This document shows positions 60,751 to 64,000 of a DNA stretch of 64,000 nucleotides, in pieces. The notes under the pieces were generated by a model that was given only the letters and a program-made list of their open reading frames with translations, did not search any database and had not been told where the DNA came from. Position 1 is the first letter of the stretch. The number at the start of each line of letters is the position of its first letter. Source of the stretch: Nocardia sp. (GTDB lineage Bacteria; Actinomycetota; Actinomycetes; Mycobacteriales; Mycobacteriaceae); the NCBI RefSeq assembly GCF_025465275.1, contig NZ_JAODNK010000202.1:1-64000 (forward strand), in the 5' to 3' direction. A program made the translations under genes and the position numbers.

Positions 60751-61556
60751 AACTTGCTCCCTGGACTCGGATTTCGCTGCGTACAGTGGCGCTGGTCTAT
60801 TTGGCCGTGCTGCTGATTCTGCCGCTGGGCATCATCCTGTGGCGCACCTTCGGTCGCGGCGTCGGCGAGTTCATCACCTCGATCAGCACGCCCGCCGCGG
60901 TGTCGGCGTTCAATCTGTCGATTCTCATCGTGGCGATCGTGGTGCCGCTGAACGTGGTGTTCGGCGTGCTGACCGCGCTCGCGCTGGTGCGCGGAAAGTT
61001 CCCCGGCCGCAACCTGATTCAGGGTTTGGTCGATCTGCCGTTCGCGGTTTCCCCGGTGGTGGTCGGCGTTTCGCTGATCATGCTGTGGGGTGTGAACGGC
61101 TGGTTCGGCGGGCTCGAAAACCACGGTCTGAAGGTGATTTTCAATCTGCCGGGCATGGTGCTGGCCACCATCTTCGTGACGCTGCCGTTCGTGGTGCGCG
61201 AAGTGGAGCCGGTGCTGCACGAGATCGGCGACGATCAGGAGCAGGCCGCCGCCACGCTGGGCGCCTCGCGCTGGCAGACCTTCTGGCGGATCACGCTGCC
61301 CGCTATCCGGTGGGGTCTCACCTACGGCATCGTGCTGACCGTGGCGCGTGCGCTCGGTGAATTCGGTGCGGTCATCATGGTTTCCACGGCGCTGCCCGGT
61401 AAATCGCAGACGCTGACCCTCCTGGTGGAGGGCCGCTACACCAATGATCACAACACTTTCGGCGCGTATTGCGCGGCGACCCTGCTCATGGGTATCGCCC
61501 TCGTTGTCCTTCTGTTCATGACACTCCTCGAACGCAAGCGGGGCACAGCCAAATGA
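60747..61556 (+). CDS. cysW: Sulfate ABC transporter permease CysW
   Basis: A 269-residue permease with six helices and the EAA loop QEQAAATLGASRWQTFWRIT, followed by LPAIRWGLTYGIVLTVARAL. It pairs with CysT. The ATG overlaps the cysT stop by four bases, and its stop overlaps the cysA ATG by four, giving tight coupling of all three subunits. Confidence 0.95.
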   Translation: MKLAPWTRISLRTVALVYLAVLLILPLGIILWRTFGRGVGEFITSISTPAAVSAFNLSILIVAIVVPLNVVFGVLTALALVRGKFPGRNLIQGLVDLPFAVSPVVVGVSLIMLWGVNGWFGGLENHGLKVIFNLPGMVLATIFVTLPFVVREVEPVLHEIGDDQEQAAATLGASRWQTFWRITLPAIRWGLTYGIVLTVARALGEFGAVIMVSTALPGKSQTLTLLVEGRYTNDHNTFGAYCAATLLMGIALVVLLFMTLLERKRGTAK

Positions 61557-62590
61557 TCACCGTGACCAATGCCAACAAGCGCTACGGCACCTTCGCCGCG
61601 CTCGACGACGTCACCCTGGACATTCCGTCCGGCGAATTGACCGCGCTGCTGGGTCCGTCCGGATCGGGTAAGTCGACGCTGCTGCGCTCGATCGCCGGTC
61701 TGGAATCGCTCGACGGCGGCATCGTCACCATTGCCGGAAAAGATGTGACCAGGGTGTCGCCGCAGAAGCGCGATATCGGGTTCGTGTTCCAGCATTACGC
61801 CGCGTTCAAGCACATGACCGTGCGTGACAACGTCGCCTTCGGGCTGAAGATTCGTAAGCGGCCGAAGCCGGAGATCAAGAAGAAGGTCGATGATCTTCTG
61901 GAGATCGTCGGACTGGACGGGTTCCAGCACCGCTATCCCACACAGCTTTCCGGTGGTCAGCGGCAGCGCATGGCGCTGGCTCGCGCGCTGGCGGTGGACC
62001 CGCAGGTGCTGCTGCTGGACGAGCCGTTCGGTGCGCTCGATGCGAAGGTGCGCGCGGATCTGCGGACCTGGCTGCGCCGGCTGCACGAAGAGGTACACGT
62101 CACCACCGTGCTGGTCACCCATGACCAGGAGGAGGCGCTGGATGTGGCGGACCGGATCGCGGTGATGAACAAGGGGCGGATCGAGCAGGTCGGCACGCCG
62201 GAAGACGTATACGACCGGCCCGCAAACGATTTCGTCATGTCGTTCCTGGGTGCGGTGGCGAAGCTCAATGGGCATCTGGTGCGGCCGCACGACATTCGCG
62301 TGGGTCGCGATCCCAGCATGGCGCTGGCCGCGCACGAAGGTACCGCGTCCTCCGCCGGTGTCACTCGGGCCACGGTCGAGCGGATTGTCCACCTGGGCTT
62401 CGAGGTTCGGGTGGAACTGCGTAATGCTGCCACCGGCGACCTGTTCACCGCCCAGGTGACCCGAGGCGATGCTGAGGCGCTGCACCTCGCCGAGGGTGAA
62501 ACCGTCTACGCCCGCGCGACTCGAATCCCGGAACTGCCGGTCGCCCGTATTCCGGAAGTCACGGACGCTCCGGAGCTTCCGGTCGCGTAG
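61553..62590 (+). CDS. cysA: Sulfate ABC transporter ATPase CysA
   Basis: A 345-residue ATPase powering sulfate uptake. Walker A is GPSGSGKST, the signature LSGGQRQRMALARAL, Walker B VLLLDEPFGALD and the H-loop VLVTHDQEEALD. A C-terminal regulatory (TOBE-like) region follows, with VRPHDIRVGRDP and GFEVRVELRNAATGD. It starts at the ATG at 61553 overlapping the cysW stop. A short six-pair hairpin (TGCGAA/TTCGCA, 62617-62631) lies 26 bp after the stop and may terminate weakly. Confidence 0.96.
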   Translation: MITVTNANKRYGTFAALDDVTLDIPSGELTALLGPSGSGKSTLLRSIAGLESLDGGIVTIAGKDVTRVSPQKRDIGFVFQHYAAFKHMTVRDNVAFGLKIRKRPKPEIKKKVDDLLEIVGLDGFQHRYPTQLSGGQRQRMALARALAVDPQVLLLDEPFGALDAKVRADLRTWLRRLHEEVHVTTVLVTHDQEEALDVADRIAVMNKGRIEQVGTPEDVYDRPANDFVMSFLGAVAKLNGHLVRPHDIRVGRDPSMALAAHEGTASSAGVTRATVERIVHLGFEVRVELRNAATGDLFTAQVTRGDAEALHLAEGETVYARATRIPELPVARIPEVTDAPELPVA

Positions 62591-62724
62591 GCGCCGACAC
62601 GCCGGTACCGGGGGGGTGCGAAGCTTTCGCATTGCTTTCCCTTCGGCCGCTGCTGGGCGACGCTGGTATTGCACCGGCTACCAAGCCGTTTGCTCCCCGC
62701 CCCGCCCAGCAGAAGGCGCACCTC

Positions 62725-63069
62725 ATGGCCTTGACCGAACCCGAAGCGAAAGTGCTTGCCGCGCTTTCCCTCCCGGACCTGCCCGCTGCCCGCACCGTCC
62801 GGCAGCTGTGCACCGCAACAGGTCTCACCTCCGGAGCCGCCCGCCGCGCCCTCCATCACCTCTCCGGCGCCGGCCTGGCTCTCTCCACCCTGCACACCCC
62901 CGCCACCTGGCAGGCCACCCACCGCGGCCGCCTCACCATCCACACCCCCGCCTACCGCGACTACGTCGCCAGTACCCTCACAGTGCCGGATCACCGTCCC
63001 CGCACCAGGAGGCCCCCGCCATGCTCGCAGCATTCTCCATCACCCCGATCGGCGCAGGCGAAGACGTAG
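62725..63069 (+). CDS. Small winged-helix/MarR-like protein
   Basis: A 114-residue frame. LTEPEAKVLAALSLPDL is followed by a helix-turn-helix-like TVRQLCTATGLTSGAARRAL and LHHLSGAGLALSTLHTP, then WQATHRGRLTIHTPAYRDYV, consistent with a compact winged helix. The last ~23 residues (RPRTRRPPPCSQ and on) lie over the start of the next gene and look unstructured. AGAAGG lies seven bases before the ATG. It overlaps the MTH1187-like gene by 49 bp in another frame, so the two are probably one transcript. Function is unassigned. Confidence 0.6.
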   Translation: MALTEPEAKVLAALSLPDLPAARTVRQLCTATGLTSGAARRALHHLSGAGLALSTLHTPATWQATHRGRLTIHTPAYRDYVASTLTVPDHRPRTRRPPPCSQHSPSPRSAQAKT

Positions 63070-63317
63070 GCGAACCAGTAGCCGCCGCCATCCGAGTAAT
63101 CCGAGCCAGCGGCCTCCCCAACCGCACTTCCGCCAGCTTCACCGAAATAGAAGGCGACTGGGACGAAGTCTTCGCCGCAATCAAACAGGCCACCGACGCC
63201 GTCATGGCAATCTCCACCCGCTGCAGCGTCGTCATCAAAGCCGACATCCACCCCGGCCACCCGGACATGCTCACCGCCAAGGTGGAAACCGTAGAACGCT
63301 ACCTGGCCCAGGACTAG
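63021..63317 (+). CDS. MTH1187/YkoF-type thiamine-binding protein
   Basis: A 98-residue ferredoxin-like-fold protein of the MTH1187 family, whose members bind thiamine or its precursors. Features are AFSITPIGAGEDVGEPVAAA near the N-terminus, the central FTEIEGDWDEVFAAI and the C-terminal SVVIKADIHPGHPDMLTAKV. The ATG at 63021 has an AGGAGG site nine bases upstream. It overlaps the HTH gene, and no thiamine transporter is adjacent in the window. Confidence 0.87.
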   Translation: MLAAFSITPIGAGEDVGEPVAAAIRVIRASGLPNRTSASFTEIEGDWDEVFAAIKQATDAVMAISTRCSVVIKADIHPGHPDMLTAKVETVERYLAQD

Positions 63318-63656
63318 CCGACCGGTCTCCACGGCCCGACTAGTCCACGAACTGAGGGTTTCTCACACACCGGCCCACCGCAATGCTGCTGGGCATCGGA
63401 AGGTCACGCGACAGTACGGCCTTCACTGCGGGCCACACCACCGCACACTCGAGGGCGGTCGGACAATTGGATAACCGCTGTTCGGGGAGTGGAAGTGGTT
63501 GTCTGCCAACGGGTATCGGCGGACCCGATCCCACGGCGCGGTGCGTGGTGACGCTGAACACAGAGATAACTAAACATTTGCCAACGGTTGCCGACTCTGC
63601 TGTGGTGGAGGTGTAAGGGCTCGTTACATGCGAATTTTGGGGTGGGATTCACGGTG
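63318..63656. other. Intergenic region upstream of the porin gene
   Basis: 339 bases without a convincing gene or structured element. A 73-residue minus-strand frame (63340-63561) exists but is not supported by a ribosome site or a family. AT-richer stretches near 63558-63580 (AGATAACTAAACATTTG) may hold a porin promoter. Confidence 0.4.
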
Positions 63657-64000
63657 ATGATGAGATTTTTCGCCAGTTCGGCGAGTTTGCTGACTATTTA
63701 CTATGCGGGGTCGGGGGTGGCGTCGGCGGAATTGGTGCGCGGTCCTGACCATGTGATTGCGAAACCAGCCGTCGACGGGTGGGTGGCGGAAGCCTCACTG
63801 GTCAACGTGCTGGTGAACACGGTGCCGAACCTGGCCCAATCCCCGTGGTCGCGGGAGGCGTTCATCGATGCCACCGCTGTCGGGAACATCACCGGCGCGG
63901 GCAGCAGCGGGGTGAAGTCGGGGGTTTTGCGCTCGGGAATCCAGCTGGGCTGCAACACCGATGTGTCCTCCGGTCTGCAAACCGGGTCCTCGGCGTCGGT
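63657..64000 (+). CDS. MspA-family porin, truncated by the window edge
   Basis: The first ~114 residues of an MspA-type outer-membrane (mycomembrane) porin. A signal peptide ends near GSGVASAE. The mature part shows the family pattern: DGWVAEASLVNVLVNTVPNL, then SPWSREAFIDATAVGNITG, then SGVLRSGIQLGCNTDVSSG. MspA octamers form the main hydrophilic pore of mycolic-acid bacteria. Two adjacent ATGs (63657, 63660) are possible starts. The C-terminal half lies outside the window, so completeness cannot be judged. Confidence 0.88.
   Translation, partial: MMRFFASSASLLTIYYAGSGVASAELVRGPDHVIAKPAVDGWVAEASLVNVLVNTVPNLAQSPWSREAFIDATAVGNITGAGSSGVKSGVLRSGIQLGCNTDVSSGLQTGSSAS

Noticed and set aside
59805..61451. 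548-codon minus-strand frame across the cysT-cysW genes
   Set aside because: Antisense to a well-conserved sulfate permease operon and crosses its gene junction.
63340..63561. 73-codon minus-strand frame upstream of the porin
   Set aside because: No ribosome site, no recognisable family and no supporting context. Kept only as an uncertain frame in the intergenic note.

Overview
The window is GC-rich actinobacterial chromosome, most likely Nocardia or a close Nocardiaceae relative. Evidence: steroid-ring genes (hsaA, hsaB, hsaC, hsaD, kshA, kshB), an LGFP-repeat envelope protein, an Mce-associated-type membrane protein, a truncated MspA-type porin at the right edge, and a long block (about 33.7-62.6 kb) that follows the Mycobacterium tuberculosis order nadD-rsfS-gpgP-octT-degV-(eis absent)-comEA-comEC-holA-rpsT-ATP-grasp/alpha-E/transglutaminase-PemK-like-lepA-GH15-subI-cysT-cysW-cysA. 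No tRNA, rRNA, IS element, prophage or CRISPR array was recognised.

Layout. 0-2 kb: end of a steroid operon (hsaA, hsaD). 2-15 kb: mixed housekeeping and regulatory genes: a DinB-like protein, an autoregulated winged-helix/membrane pair with a 30-bp palindrome, a papain-like amidase, a secreted trypsin-like protease, a large NB-ARC/LuxR regulator, an esterase, ribBA, and an IclR-PadR-MFS string on the minus strand. 15.2-21.8 kb: a compact plus-strand operon hsaB-kshA-small Cys protein-kshB-hsaC-LLM monooxygenase-alcohol dehydrogenase, divergent from the IclR regulator. 22-27 kb: an unusual fusion of an Old Yellow Enzyme to a Ddn-like F420/deazaflavin domain, divergent from a TetR regulator with clustered operators, then ribokinase and a DHA2 drug exporter. 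27.2-31.2 kb: proA and a moxR/VWA pair. 31.3-33.4 kb: a three-gene accessory island (multidomain amidase, three-helix membrane protein, WXG100-like protein) that looks like a type VII secretion effector, immunity protein and partner. 33.7-58.4 kb: the conserved mycobacterial-type core block, interrupted by an IniB/IniA-like pair. 58.5-63.3 kb: sulfate ABC transporter behind a short leaderless Cys-ending leader peptide and an attenuator-like hairpin, then an HTH protein and an MTH1187-type thiamine-binding protein. 63.66-64 kb: the start of an MspA-like porin.

How it works together. KshAB opens steroid ring B by 9-alpha hydroxylation, HsaAB hydroxylates the phenolic product, HsaC cleaves the catechol and HsaD hydrolyses the meta-cleavage product. 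Here these genes are split between two loci 13 kb apart. gpgP and octT belong to methylglucose lipopolysaccharide synthesis. subI-cysTWA imports sulfate and appears to be controlled by cysteine supply.

The most noteworthy signals are a ~125-bp intergenic sequence repeated upstream of two envelope-type genes (LGFP and IniB-like), the cysteine leader/attenuator, the effector-immunity-WXG100 triad, the OYE-Ddn fusion, and an IniA-like dynamin whose P-loop lysine is replaced by methionine. Many genes start 6-7 nt after a TANNNT box, consistent with widespread leaderless transcription.
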